DNA of 64,000 bases from the NCBI GenBank assembly GCA_964247055.1, contig OZ176050.1:12586001-12650000 (forward strand). The letters run 5' to 3'. The stretch's first letter is position 1, and each line of letters begins with the position of its first letter. A program made the position numbers and the translations under genes. This DNA is from Paragordius varius. Lineage: Eukaryota > Nematomorpha. Below the pieces are notes generated by a model. It was not told where the DNA came from. It did not search any database and saw only the letters and a list, made by a program, of their open reading frames with translations. This document shows, piece after piece, positions 13,044 through 25,300 of this stretch.

Positions 13044-16000
13044 ATGCAAAAATATTATTTGATAACATTTTTGGCGATTCTGGCTATATTTCTTTTTCCC
13101 TCGCCAGGAGGTATATTATGAATTAAGATTTTTATGTTATTGGGTTTAAATTAATTTTTGAATTACAGGTAATATCAAACTAATAGATAATTTAGGTTTA
13201 AAATATTTTAAAAGTAACTGTTTTCTTAAGATTTAATAATTTTTCTTAAATTAAAATTTGTTGTGCCGTTTTTTTTGAGATGGATTTGCCAATGATAAAG
13301 GAGGAAAAGTCATTATGGGATACGTTACTCAATGGCAAAAAATACCGCTAACTGATATAGCTTTCAAACATTTGACACATGTTCTCTACGCTTTCGGTTT
13401 TATTAAACCCAATGGTAACTTGCGCTTCACTGAAAATAGTTAGTATTATTATATTAATTGATTGAAATAATTGCAATGTTAATTGAGAGAATTAATATTT
13501 AATATACATTTTATTTTTTTAATAAGTTTGAAAAATATCAGAAGAGTAGTTTAAAGAAATTAAATTATTACCCAATAAAATATTTTAAATTTTAGCCTTA
13601 AACCATTTCCAACAACTCAAGGAAATAAAAAAACAATATCCCCATCTGAAAGTTCTGATCAGTATTGGCGGTGAGCGCAATTCCAATGAATTTAGGTACT
13701 AACTTGATTTCCTATCGTAAATAACAACATTAATAAAACCTAAAATATTGAAAGTTAATTGACTCTCATATATATATATATACATATATATATATAGGTG
13801 TATATGTAGCTATATTCTGTTACAGAGTAAGTAGGCTTATAAAGGATGAAATTTAAAATTAAAAATGAATAGGTTATTACATAATTATCAAAGTTAAAAA
13901 CTTCTAATTAATTTAATTTCGATATATATAAATAAAAAATGGGAACTTATATATTACTATTTAGTATTAGACTTTTATTTTATATTACATCGATTCGGAC
14001 AAACTCAAAAATATCAGTATGTCATTACTCTATTTAAAACACATTAAAATTATAAATATTATTAGCTAATTTTTCTAAAAATATTTATAATTATGAAGGT
14101 GTAAACTGGAATGGGGTTGGTTTTGAGTAGGACAAAACGGTTCTCTTATCACCAAGAAGCCGTTCCAATTTCAGTTTTGCTTCTTTAACTCAACTGATCA
14201 TATACAATGAGATGAAAATTTTTTTAGGAATTTTCTCTATAACGTTTTTTTTTCACTGAAGGTACCTTAAAACGGAGTCAGCAAAAATCATATTCGCTCA
14301 AGATTGTGTTAAAATTCTTAAACAGTACAATTTTGATGGCATTGATATCGATTGGGAATATCCAGGCGTCAATGAAATCAACGATTACGCAGAACTACTT
14401 AGAGTGAGTTTCACTTATTATTACAATTAATTGAAAAATAAAAAATAATTAATTTTTGCATCTTTTTTTTAAGAATAAATAGCTTCCTGAATCATAATAT
14501 GTAAATATAAACAGAGAGGATTTATTGCCTACTGTTTAATTGGCCGAATATTATTTATTTTAATTGAAATAAATAGTCGGTAACTTATTTTTTAAATCTT
14601 AAACAAATTTTTTGCATCGTAAAATTGAGAGAATTGCGCTGCATTATATATTTGAAATTTATTTAAAATTAAGCTAAAATGCGTAGCTAAATATAATTTG
14701 TAATTTTTAACTTATCTCATAAATGCCCATTCCATATTATAACCTTTGGTCTTCTAAATTGGATATATTTGTTTATGAGCAAATTTTTTGCTAAAATATA
14801 GATTATGGATCAACAACTTGGCCAATATTTGTTAACATCGGCAGTTCCTGCTGGCATACAAAATATGAATGGATTTAACGCAAACGCTATGAATAGGTTA
14901 CTCAAATTTTATACTAAAATTTTTTATATATAAAACTGGTTTAGATATTTTACTACTGCAGTGTCTAGATGGTAAACTGCACGATTTTACCATATCCATC
15001 CTCAGTCCTAGTCAGTTAAATTTTCCATAAATCTAATAAAACTAATTGGGTCTTTACATTAAATAACTGGGGAGGAAAATGATACTGTAAACTGTGGAGA
15101 GTCGAATTTGTCCCCGGTTTCTAAAATAAACCCAATTGGAAAGTGTTGTTAATTCAATCTTTTGGTTCTGAACACTTACAATTCCATTAATAATGTCGTG
15201 CTTAGTTAGGTTTTGTGTTCCCCAATCTACTTATAAACTGCCTATTTAGATTTATTTATTGTTTTAAATTATGGCAATTTGTAGAACATTAATGTACACT
15301 TATAAAATTTTAGATATCTAGATTTGATATTAGTGATGACATACGATTACGCTGGAAGTTGGAATAGGGAAGCGACACATAATTCACCCTTATACGGCAA
15401 CGGAGATTATAATTGCGTTAGTTTTATGAAATTTTGAAAAAATAATTATTCCAATCACAATTTTTCAGCAAATATTTTAGATATTAATTGTATTTCTAAT
15501 TTACAGAGGGGTGCTATAGAAGCGTGGAAACGCAAAAGCTTAGATGTAAGAAAAATGGTTCTAGGAATTCCATTTTTCGGGGTGAAATTTCGATTGAACC
15601 AAGTATCTCAAAATAAACCTGGTTCCCCTGTTACGTTTATTGATAAAATAACTGTAGATCAGGTCAAAAAAAATTCTCAAATATAATATTAGTTTACCTA
15701 CAAATTTTTAAATTTTTTTATACCCAGATTCAAAACATCAATTTGATCAAACAATGGGACAGTGTGTCACATAACTCCTACGGTTACCATTCTAGTTATT
15801 GGTATAGTTTTGAAGATGAAAAAAGCATCACATCTAAGGTTTAATTATTTCTTTTTTAGCTTAAGAAAAGCAATTTTAACTTTTTACACAAAATATAATA
15901 TTTTATTACCCCGTGAATTAGGGTTCAGAGGCGTAACTAGCAACGCCCGGTAAATGAATCCGTAATGGCACCCCCCTTTCCTTTCATACGACCCCTGGCA

Positions 16001-18022
16001 TTTTAAAAAAATAATCAAGTTCGAATCGTGGTCATGACCACTCATAAATGCGTGATTTTTTATGCCTATTTAATAGTAACCTTTAAATACCTATTTTTTA
16101 AAATTATATTAAATTTTTCGAAATCCGGCGCCCCTTGAATTATGATGCACGGTGCATCAGCCCCTCTTTTCCCCTTTCTAGCTACGCTCTGTGGTTAACT
16201 TAATTTTTGGTTATATATTATAAATAATTTTATAAAAAACGAATTTCAATATGTAAACGGTTAATAATGGCTTCAAGACTTGTCATTAAACTTCTTATTA
16301 TTAAATGATTATACTTGGCTTAGATATGAGTTTTTTAGGAAATTTGACATAAGCGCATTAGCATCAATTCAAATTTCGTCATGATGAATGAAATTTTTTA
16401 TAAAACAGATAAATTATGTCAATCAAAACGATTTAGCCGGTGTAATGATATGGGAATTGAGTCAAAACCAAGATCAATCTTTACTTAGTTTCATATACAG
16501 AGCTTTGCACCAAGGTGTGCCATACACTCTTGCCTCTGCCCATCATTATAACATTGTTAATGATAGTTTTAACGGATTATCAAATAATGAAACTGCACTA
16601 GAAATAATGACTTTACCAAAGTTAACAAGTAAAAATTATCCAGCAAGTTTTAACCGAAATGATGAATGTATTAGCGAACCCGCTCTAATTTGTAATTATT
16701 TTGGTATAGAGCATCAACAAGCCTACCCATTAGATTGCAGGCAATCTTTAAAATTACTAAAAACATTTTATTAAATACATTTTACTGGGATGTCCAAAAC
16801 AAATAGCTTTGTTGGCCGCATTTTTCGATCAAAATTTTAGGTGGGCCGCATCTGAAATATATATGGGTATTCATAAAAAATTTTCAGATTTTAAACATAA
16901 GACTGAAAAATAAAAACGGAATGTAACAATAGAAAAAATTGGCTAAAAATTATCAATTTTTTAAGATTTTATCAGCATGTTTTTTCAAATTATGGTTCCA
17001 AATTTTTCGCAGGCCGCACATCTCGGAGGGCGCATGCGGCCCGCGTGTTGGCCACCCTGGAATGGTATCAAAAATAAGCGTAGAGATAGAAGATTCTCTA
17101 CATATTTTGGTACCCATAAAAAAGGCAAATTTTCATATTATTTTACTGCGTTCAACAAAATATGTGGATATTTTGGCGTAAAAAACAAAAAAATACCGAC
17201 CTTTTTAAATGTTGAATATAAAAAATTAACTTTTATCATCAAAAAACCTATTATTTTAAAAATTTAAACCAACCTCATGTAAAATCGTTATATAAGTGTT
17301 CCACTGTTTTAATTAAATTAAAGGTTCATGTTGAATAAAGGACGTTTATATTCTCAAACAGGGGCGTCAACAGGCGGCGTGACTTTTTGCGCGTCTCGCG
17401 AAAAATTTCGAAAACAGAATAACCAAAAGATAATATGCCATTTTTGAACAATTCAAAAAATATATTTTTAAATGAGATAAGGAATATTGCGTTTTCCTTA
17501 AAATTAAGGTTATTAAATTAAATGGGTTAGTTTTTTTCTTAAACATCACCTATCGAATTCATTCAGAAATGGTGCTTTAGCAAAAAAATTTTGCTTACGT
17601 GATACTAAATGATTGAATTGGAAAAAAATTCGCCATATACAATTTTTTCTTAATCAAATTGATTGTATGGATACCACTTCCCAAATTTTGACAAAGAAAT
17701 AGTTATCACTATTAAATTAATTTATTGTTTAAATATATTCATGTTTGAGTGTTATATATTTTTTTGTAGGCGGCCCATAAAGCCATTTATGATTACACTC
17801 GTGTTCTAAAATTAAAAGTTATTATTTCGATTCAATTTTTCATATTTTGGTTTGCTAATGGACAAATGCTAATTTTAATTTTTTGGGAAAAATCTTAGTA
17901 AATATGTGGATTGCCGTGATGTTGGAATGCCAGTTTTAAACTGTCCTCCTGGATTACATTGGAATCAACCAATTTTATCATGTGATTGGCCTGTTAACGT
18001 AAAATGCATTCCATGCATATAA
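13044..18022 (+). CDS. secreted GH18 chitinase with CBM14 chitin-binding domain
   Basis: Ten exons: 13044-13110, 13280-13438, 13596-13695, 14262-14403, 14802-14896, 15314-15416, 15507-15662, 15728-15838, 16409-16740, 17899-18022; 462 aa with consistent phases. Residues 1-20 are a signal peptide (MQKYYLITFLAILAIFLFP). The GH18 barrel follows: KVIMGYVTQW, KVLISIGG, and the catalytic FDGIDIDWEYP with proton donor E141, then VMTYDYAGSWN, MVLGIPFFG and GVMIWELSQ. The C-terminal chitin-binding peritrophin domain has C398, C406, C421, C427, C437, C450 and C458 with CPPGLHWN and CDWPVNVKC. Its two halves are joined only by a GC-AG intron (16741-17898), giving DCSKYVDC across the junction. Without that join exon 9 would run to a stop at 16774. 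Hydrolyses beta-1,4 GlcNAc polymers outside the cell. Confidence 0.92.
15926..16191. mobile_element. small hAT-like MITE in chitinase intron 8
   Basis: Begins CAGAGGCGTAACTAG and ends CTAGCTACGCTCTG, inverted repeats of about 14 bp. GC-richer than its surroundings (CACCCCCCTTTCC; CGGCGCCCCTTG). No clear target duplication and no coding capacity. Confidence 0.6.
16783..17061. mobile_element. degenerate hAT-like MITE in chitinase intron 9
   Basis: Right end CGCATGCGGCCCGCG then GTTGGCCACCCTGG, typical of small hAT-derived elements. The left end (CTGGGATGTCCAAAAC, GGCCGCAT) is a worn match to its inverse. Two unsupported frames overlap it. Target duplication not seen. Confidence 0.5.
17359..17813. 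mobile_element. hAT-like MITE, family D, in chitinase intron 9
   Basis: Starts CAGGGGCGTCAACAGGCGGCG-like and ends with GGCGGCCCATAAAGCCATTT then ATTACACTCGTG. Flanks TTCTCAAA and TTCTAAAA match at 7 of 8 bases, the duplication length expected of hAT insertion. Its right end resembles the element at 2753-2987. Confidence 0.65.
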
Positions 18023-19503
18023 AACATGGTTATTTTAGTGATAATTAGCGCTATAAATGTTAATCCATTAAATTAAATTAAAAATAAAGGGTTGCATCTA
18101 ATTATTAACGAAGAGTTTCACATATCGTTTATAATTTCTATTTATAGTTTCATTTAATTCTATTTAATTATCCTTTATTGTTATAATACGGATTTTAACA
18201 ACTGTTATTCATATTTTTAGTAAAGATTTTATTCATATTTGTAATAAAGGGGCTTTTTCAATAAAAAAAACTTTGTAACAACATCTTTCCAAATTAGAAT
18301 ATAAACTCCAAAGTTCATCTATTATATTTGGAAAATTGTGAATTTACACTGTAATTAATTAAATATGAACAAAATATTTTGAACAAAAATCCGTTTTAAC
18401 AATTCATCCCACACTGATGAAATAACATGAGTGTAAACAAAAATGTAAAAAGGTACTTCAAACTTCTGTATTTGGCACCATATATACCATTTACAGTTCA
18501 AATTCATCCTTAAACAAATCATATTCACCCTTAAACAATTCAAATTCACCCTTGAACAATTATAATCGAACAAGTCAAATTCACCCTCAAATAAATAACA
18601 TGTTTTTGAAGATTAAAAATTACCTATATTTTAAAATTTTGTTTTAAATTAAAATAATACTGAAAAAATAATAAATTATGCCATATAGATATATTTTATA
18701 TTAATAATGAGTTATATTAGTTCGAAAACACATAATTTATTTTTAGGGTAAATTTGAATTGTTCAAGGGTGAATTTGAATTGTTCAAGGGTGAATTTGAA
18801 TTGTTCGAGGGTGAATATATATGTTCAAGGGTTAATTTGAACTGTAAATGGCATATGAAAATAGGCCATTAAAAGGGTTCCTATGGTTAAAATCGTAAAT
18901 TTTTTAAATATTATTTTTACTTTAATAGGGAAAATGGGTTTGAGCTAGTAAATGTTTTTGGAAAAGAAACGATAAAAACTTACATTTTTGAAAATCGGAA
19001 GAGTGCATGATGATTAATATGAAAATACTGTAAAGCGTATATATTGAAAAACTTATTTAGAGAAAAACAGTCATTACAAAGGGCCCTGTATTTTTAACAA
19101 AGTTCTTATTTATAATTATTTTACGATTAATAGTGAATAAATGAGCCAGTTATTTGCCCAACTATTATCAATTTTCTTATAAATAATTCATAAGGCAGAA
19201 AAATTCAAAGTTTTTTTTATGAAAATATAACTTTGTGTCAGTCCGTTATATGTTGTTTAAAAATGTTTTAATATTATAACAAAAATATATATTTTATAAT
19301 CTTATGATTATAAAATATACGTGTTACGATTTTCTATAAAATATTGTGGAAACATAAATTAAATATTACAAATTATGAATTAACCGATATTTATCGGGTA
19401 ATTTAAACTAATTTAAATAAAAATAGGTTGATTCACCAAATAAGACATTATACAACCAATGTATCAAAATTTATTTAGAAAATTCTTTCATGCCATAAAA
19501 TCT
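18023..19503. other. spacer between convergent chitinase and eIF3k
   Basis: The 3' ends of two convergent genes face each other here. It contains one foldback element (18481-18855). I see no gene in the rest. Confidence 0.6.
18481..18855. mobile_element. foldback element of 21-bp units
   Basis: Left end TATACCATTTACAGTTCAAA and right end TTTGAACTGTAAATGGCATA are inverted. The left arm has four or five tandem units of the type AATTCACCCTTGAACAATTC, the right arm the complement (GGGTGAATTTGAATTGTTCA) in tandem. An AT-rich centre of about 150 bp includes ATAATTTATTTTTAGGG. Copies in TAF4 introns at 46779 and 50781. Confidence 0.85.
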
Positions 19504-20573
19504 TTAATTGGGTCTGAGAGCTGGCATCAACTTCCTTAAAGCTAAATTAAAAAGAATAAATTAAAAAATTATAATATATAATAAAAAACCAAAAGAGAAA
19601 TTAATTTCCTTGAAAAAAATTACTTTCAATGTCAAACTTTTCACCACCGACAATATTTTTATTGGCCAAAAACTTGGCACTACCAAGATTGCCAGTGGCA
19701 GCACCTTCATTACTAACTATGATGTAATCATCAAATTCTGTTTTCTTCCATCCCATTGCTCCAACTGTTAACTTATCCATATTGGGATCTTATCATTGAT
19801 AAAAAAAAGTTGTTTATAATTACAGCTATAATATTAAAATGTAGAAGTTTTCTAAAATTAATAAAAATATTTATAATGATCAATGATTATTTACCGTTTT
19901 CTTTCATATTAAGTTGCTCAGCAAGATATGATTTCTTAACGGATTTAAACGAGGCCCCAATAGTATTCAATATAACTATGAATCATAATATAAGAATTTT
20001 ACAAGTTCTAATGGCAGTTTCAAAACCTTCTATTCCTTTAATCAAGGAAATGCGCATATTAACAAGTTCCTATATATAATATTTTATTATATAGTTTATT
20101 TGTATAGTAATTGCAAAAATATAAAAGGTTTTATACTCACCCAAAACTTTTTATATTCAGCCATTTCTAGTAAAGAATTAAGTTTAAGTATCGTTTCAAT
20201 GTTTTCGTCATTAATCTAAAAATAAAATTAAATGCGTACAATAGTAGGGGATAACATATATTTACACAAGAGAAAATCGTTTCTTGGCAATTTCATTAAA
20301 GATTTTAATAAAATGCAAGCAATTATTGATAAATCTGAAATCTCTGGATAAAGTTGGTATCTAAATGATAAAAAAATTTTAAACAATTTAAGGATGGACA
20401 AATTTAGATCCAGATAATATTCATCAGGATTTCTCAATTCATGGCCAATGTATATTTTACTTTTTTCCATAAATTCAGGGTGATATTCATATCTACCATA
20501 AAACCCTTATAAACCTCATAGCGTTTCCTTGCAGCAAGCGCTTTAATTCATCTTTTAAGGCTGACACTTCCAT
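19504..20573 (-). CDS. EIF3K: eukaryotic translation initiation factor 3 subunit K
   Basis: Eight exons read on the minus strand: 20515-20573, 20385-20492, 20240-20360, 20141-20215, 20003-20069, 19895-19975, 19624-19788, 19504-19541; 237 aa (human 218). eIF3k is a non-core subunit of the 43S-recruiting eIF3 complex. Colinear matches to the family: YYLDLNLSILKLYQLYPE, ACILLKSLMKLPRNDFLLCK, IETILKLNSLLEMAEYKKFW, ISLIKGIEGFETAIRTF, SYLAEQLNM and the winged-helix-like part DKLTVGAMGWKKTEFDDY, ending FDIETLRKLMPALRPN. Introns 1, 2, 3 and 5 are only 22, 24, 24 and 27 nt; intron 4 is 71, intron 6 is 106 and intron 7 is 82. All begin GT and end AG, and each is needed to keep the frame open. First exon start is by ATG and homology. 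Confidence 0.9.
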
Positions 20574-22144
20574 GCGTATCGGTTGATTTTATGAAATATT
20601 TTTTGTTACACATATGATATTATTAATATATAAATTTTTAAAATTAATATTTTTAACACTTGATAGGGATTTCACTTTTTTTACGAGCTACCTATTGGGG
20701 TGATTTCATATCCATTGCTATAAAAACACTACAGTTAAAGTTTTTTAGTATTTAAATTATTAAACAATTTATTAGATAACAAAGTTTATATTTTTTACAG
20801 TTTTGTGACTAGAATCTTAAATGAGACTTCTTCAAAACACTATTAAAACAAACAGCTGATATTAAAATCTAATAAAGTTTTTGTAATATAGCTTGAAAGC
20901 TTTTTAAAATTAAGTATTTACTCTAACCATATCTACGGAAATGCATATTATCATGCTGCTTTTAATTTTGGCCCTTCCGATTGATTCAAGAACAATTTAC
21001 ACTTTTGTGGTAAATGCCCCATATCACAAAATGGCATAATTTAAAAAAAATTTTTTAAATATTATTGAGGTAAATGGTTGCTTCATCCCAAATATATTAA
21101 TAAAATATATCATCCACATATAAGAAGGAAAATATTTTATTTAAAAAATTAAATTTTTAGATCATCCGAAAGTCCCAAAACGCCCTTTTAAAACGGGCTA
21201 GTTTTCTTAAAATAAACGTAAATGGAGAGTGGGATGAAAATTTTAAATATATGCTAAATTTTGATAACTAAAAATATTTTTAAAAATGGAATTTTTTTAA
21301 AAAATTTAATTGTTACCAAAATTTTGGGAAGCGTAATACATACTATTTCGAGGCATGATGGAAACGGTATAATAATATTTTAAGATATTATACACCACTT
21401 TTTCTACATAATTCGATGATGACCATTTCTATCACCTCAGAATTATGATTAAAAAATATGTTTGTCCACAAATGAATGTCAAATATAAATGTGATTTTTT
21501 ACAAAACCGAAATTAAATTTACGACTTTAGGAGACATCTTAAAAAAATTTAAATATTGCTTTTATAAGGTGATTATATTTTAGTGATGTATATTAAATGA
21601 AGCATATAACTTTAATCAAAAGATTTGTTTAACAAAATGTGCCAAAATTATACCATTTTTAGAAATGTATCAATTACCATAAAAGTGTAAGTAACTTTCT
21701 TCTTAAGAAGCCAAAGCCAAAAAGACCAAGATAATCCTGAAATATTTTTCTCCACACTTCGTCAGGATATTTTTTTGTAAACCCGCTTAATACATACTTT
21801 CTTTTCACACAGTTTATTATGAGAATTTATTAAATAAAATGACAATGTTTTATTTTTTATTCGAATAATTTTTAACAATATATTTTTACTTTAATAAATT
21901 AATTTAACTATTTCATGTTTTCAAGTTTATTTATTTGATTTTGATTGTTAAATTTTGTGTAGTGTTGTTATTATTTAACAATCGTAATTCTTGACAATAT
22001 TTTATATGTACAAAAAATGTTATACATAAGTGACAAAGTGTATCTTCTATTTAATTACAAAAACGATTCAATTATCTAAAAGTTTACAACAAACCCTAAT
22101 ATTCTAGAAAATATTTTACTGAATTCCCCAACAATACTGAATTT
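20574..22144. other. intergenic, nothing recognised
   Basis: AT-rich sequence upstream of eIF3k. No exon-like stretch, RNA gene or element end was found. Confidence 0.5.
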
Positions 22145-22573
22145 GAAGGATTATATAAATCTCTTGGCGATGCAAATAAAAGAGGCCAATCTTAGAGCTC
22201 AATATTATTTGCGTCTAGATTATGAATCTTCTTGGGTGCAAAACCATTGAAGTTTAAGGATTATACACAAGAAAAGCTGTCGGGGAGAGGTCTTAAAATG
22301 TAAAACCATTTAATTTGAAGAAGTATACATCAAAATTTGTACTTATAATTATAAATCTATAAAAGTTGTCGGAGAAGGCACTGAAGGTTTTTACATTGAA
22401 GATATAATTTAGGATTTAATTTTTATGGTTTTTAAAATTAATTTTTTAAAAAATGTTATAGATATTAATATTTTAATTATGGTTTACAGGAAGGTTTTTA
22501 TAGTGTATATAATTTTACTTTTAAATACATGCTTCATATCTTAAAAAAATATTTAAATTATAATGATATAGTT

Positions 22574-22808
22574 CAAGAGTGTCCGATACGCAGCCCTCTG
22601 AGACTTTATTTCCGATCTGCGATAAATTTGGCACAAAATCTTAGTAAAATTGATATTTCTTAAACAATTTAAAAAATCGGCTAAAACTAGAAAAAATTGT
22701 TACATTTTGCATTTTAATTGTTTGTGTTTAAAATCCATAAATTATTTATGAATGCCCACTTTTATATAATATCCGGATAAAAACGGGAAAGCTATGAGGA
22801 CACCCTTG
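22574..22808. mobile_element. small hAT-like MITE inside the tandem array
   Basis: Left CAAGAGTGTCCGATACGC, right GAGGACACCCTTG: inverted termini of the CAAGGGTGTCC type. It interrupts the array between the worn units near 22400 and 22860. No target duplication resolved. Confidence 0.5.
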
Positions 22809-23098
22809 TAATAAAATTAGTGAACCATATATTTTCAAAAACACATGAATATTGACACCATTAAAGTTACAGGATGATACAAATATCAGCACAAATGAAA
22901 TAATATTAAAGCCAAACTCAAAGCTGGCAGTAATTTGCAAAGTAAATAGGAGTCGAGTGATTGTGTAACCATTGAACAGAAGGATTATACAAAAATAATT
23001 GCAAGTCAAATATTTAAAGAGGCCGAACTTAAAGGTGATGTCAGTTGCAAAATCGATCAGAGAGAAGTCCAGTGATTGCAAACCATTGAAGCTACATA

Positions 23099-25262
23099 CA
23101 GGGGCGTACCGATGGGGGGGCAAGGGGGTGCATCATGCCCCGGGCGCCGTTATTTAGGGGCGCCTAAATAATTTTTTTAAATTAAATATGAATTATGCAA
23201 AAATAATAACAACTTTCAAGTAAAATTCTTCAGCAACATAGGTAATTTGTAAAATAATATCAAAATTATATAAATGAGATCAAGATCAAATAGTATGCAA
23301 AAAACAACTTTCATTATTCCCTTCAACATGTGCAAACTTATTTTTTCGCTTTAAAAACGTTTCTTTCTCACGCACATATTGTTAATTCTTTTATTGCCTT
23401 TAATTAAATTATTTTAATTTGTCGCTCTGTTGTACACTTGCTGGCTTAAGTAAACTTGCTCAACTTCGCTTGGCTTACAAGTCAACTGCGACTTTTTTAT
23501 CACCCCACCCCTTATCTCTTATAATTTATGATTACATTTCCATTTTATACAACAATTTTATTTATTTAAATCCCCAAGATCATTCCATCTCTAAGGTAGG
23601 TTTTATTATTAATATAACCTTGTTTTTTTATAATAACATTTATTTTCATCATATATCAATATCTAAACTCAGCGGTTACGCAAATAGGAAACGAAAAATC
23701 AAGGAAGAGAATAAAACAAATAAAATGCGAATGCGTATGAAACCTTATTTAACGAAAATATCTGACCCTAACATTGAAAAAGTGTATGCGACACAAACAT
23801 AACGGTAATAACTTAATTACACCTGAAACCCTACTTATTGATCCAATAAATAGATATAAAACTACAAATATATCATTGTAATTCCAAGCGCTATACCTAC
23901 AGAGTTTAATGATGTCGCCTTTTTGTAATAATAATGTCCCTCCCGTAATATTTAAGCAGCTTCACACAATAATGTTTCTTCGTGGATCTCAAGTATATCA
24001 AAATAAATGCCATCTCTTTGAAATCATCGTTCAATGCCTCAATCTTGGTTTTTTCGACGTGTCGGTAAAAAAGGATTTGAAGTTGAGAAGTCTTGGCTTT
24101 TATATTTACCAAAGAACAGATCTGAGTATTGTTATGGCTGCCTACTTTTTGATCGATCTTATTATATGAAATATTGGCCTGCATGAAATATCTAATCAAC
24201 CAAAATCTCCCTGAGGTCATGTTGCAAGTTTAATGTATCTAGGTGACACAGCACCAAATCCTGGAAATCTCTATCTTTACTAAAATTTGTTGCTCATTTT
24301 GACCCAATAATGGGAGAACACATGAGAAATATTGAATTTTTTAACACTTTATCCTATGTTTTAGCCAAAAAACGAGTTTATACATCTTTTGGCTTCAAGA
24401 GTTAAAGCTAAATTGACCAATAACATAAACCAAGTAAATATTATGAACTAATATTAGATTTTAACGCCAGATATAGCGCACCGAGAACAAACTCAAGTTG
24501 CTAGGTAGGTGTTAATTGATTATGAGAAAAAGAAAGTTATCATAAAGAAATCCTTTTTGGGTTTTTTTCCAGTTATTCAACAAAGTTGCATTGTCGATTG
24601 AAAAGGTAATTTTAGAAAATTTAAATATGGATAATAATCAGTTATCAAATTGTAGATCTCCAATGCTATGATAATGCAGCTGTGATGTCGGGTCACATTT
24701 CAGGCGTTTAACAAAGAATTACGGAAATAAAAGAGCAATATTTGCTTGTGACAATCATTCCTTAAATTTAGTAGGAGTCACGGTAGCAAAAAGATGTTAT
24801 TGTTGCAACGTGTTTCGGAATAATTGAAAATATCCATCTTTTTTTATTCAACCATAAGATGAGACCTATTAAAAAATAAACTAAAAAAACTGTTAGGAGT
24901 GAGTCTGAAAGCCCGATGGAGTGCTAGAATTCAAGCACTTAATGCCATAGGGAATAGATGATTTGATAGAGCTCTTAAAAGAATTAAGTAAAAATATTTC
25001 AAATACTAGTATAACAAGAAGTGAGGCATCCATTTTACTTCATGTGTTTTAAATTTTAATTTTTAACATTTTTCTGGCATCAAATACTTATAATCGATAG
25101 GGTTCAACATAGATTGCAAGATCTTAAAATTAATTTTAATAAAGCATTTAAGGGCGATATTTTTTTATATAATTGTTTTATTGACTTTCAAAAAGAGAAG
25201 GGGGGAGGGGGCGCCATAGGAGTTTTATGCCCCGGGCGCCGCAAATGCTCGGTACGCCACTG
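23099..25262 (+). mobile_element. degraded hAT transposon with intact ends and 8-bp target duplication
   Basis: Ends CAGGGGCGTACCGATG and CTCGGTACGCCACTG are inverted repeats; both subterminal regions contain GCCCCGGGCGCCG. The element is flanked by perfect copies of GCTACATA at 23091-23098 and 25263-25270, and removing it restores a unit of the surrounding array. Plus-strand remains of a ZMYM1/TTF-zinc-finger type transposase (DUF4371-like) are clear but in several frames: WLLYLPKNRSEYCYGCLLFD (about 24090-24150), FDPIMGEHMRNIE (24300), AKYYELILD and DIAHREQTQ (24435-24495), YDNAAVMSGHISGV (24665), DDLIELLKELSKNISN (24960). Frameshifts and stops separate them, and the C-terminal part is shortened, so it cannot make a transposase. 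Confidence 0.9.
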
Positions 25263-25270
25263 GCTACATA

Positions 25271-25300
25271 CAAATATAATCCCAAATCAAACACATAAAA
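25271..25300 (+). other. array sequence resuming after the hAT element
   Basis: The first bases after the right target duplication (CAAATATAATCCCAAATCAA) continue the unit broken at 23098, which proves insertion into a pre-existing array. Confidence 0.8.

Noticed and set aside
18355-18573. 72-codon minus frame with repeated NLNC/RVN-like residues
   Set aside because: Produced by the 21-bp units of the foldback element.
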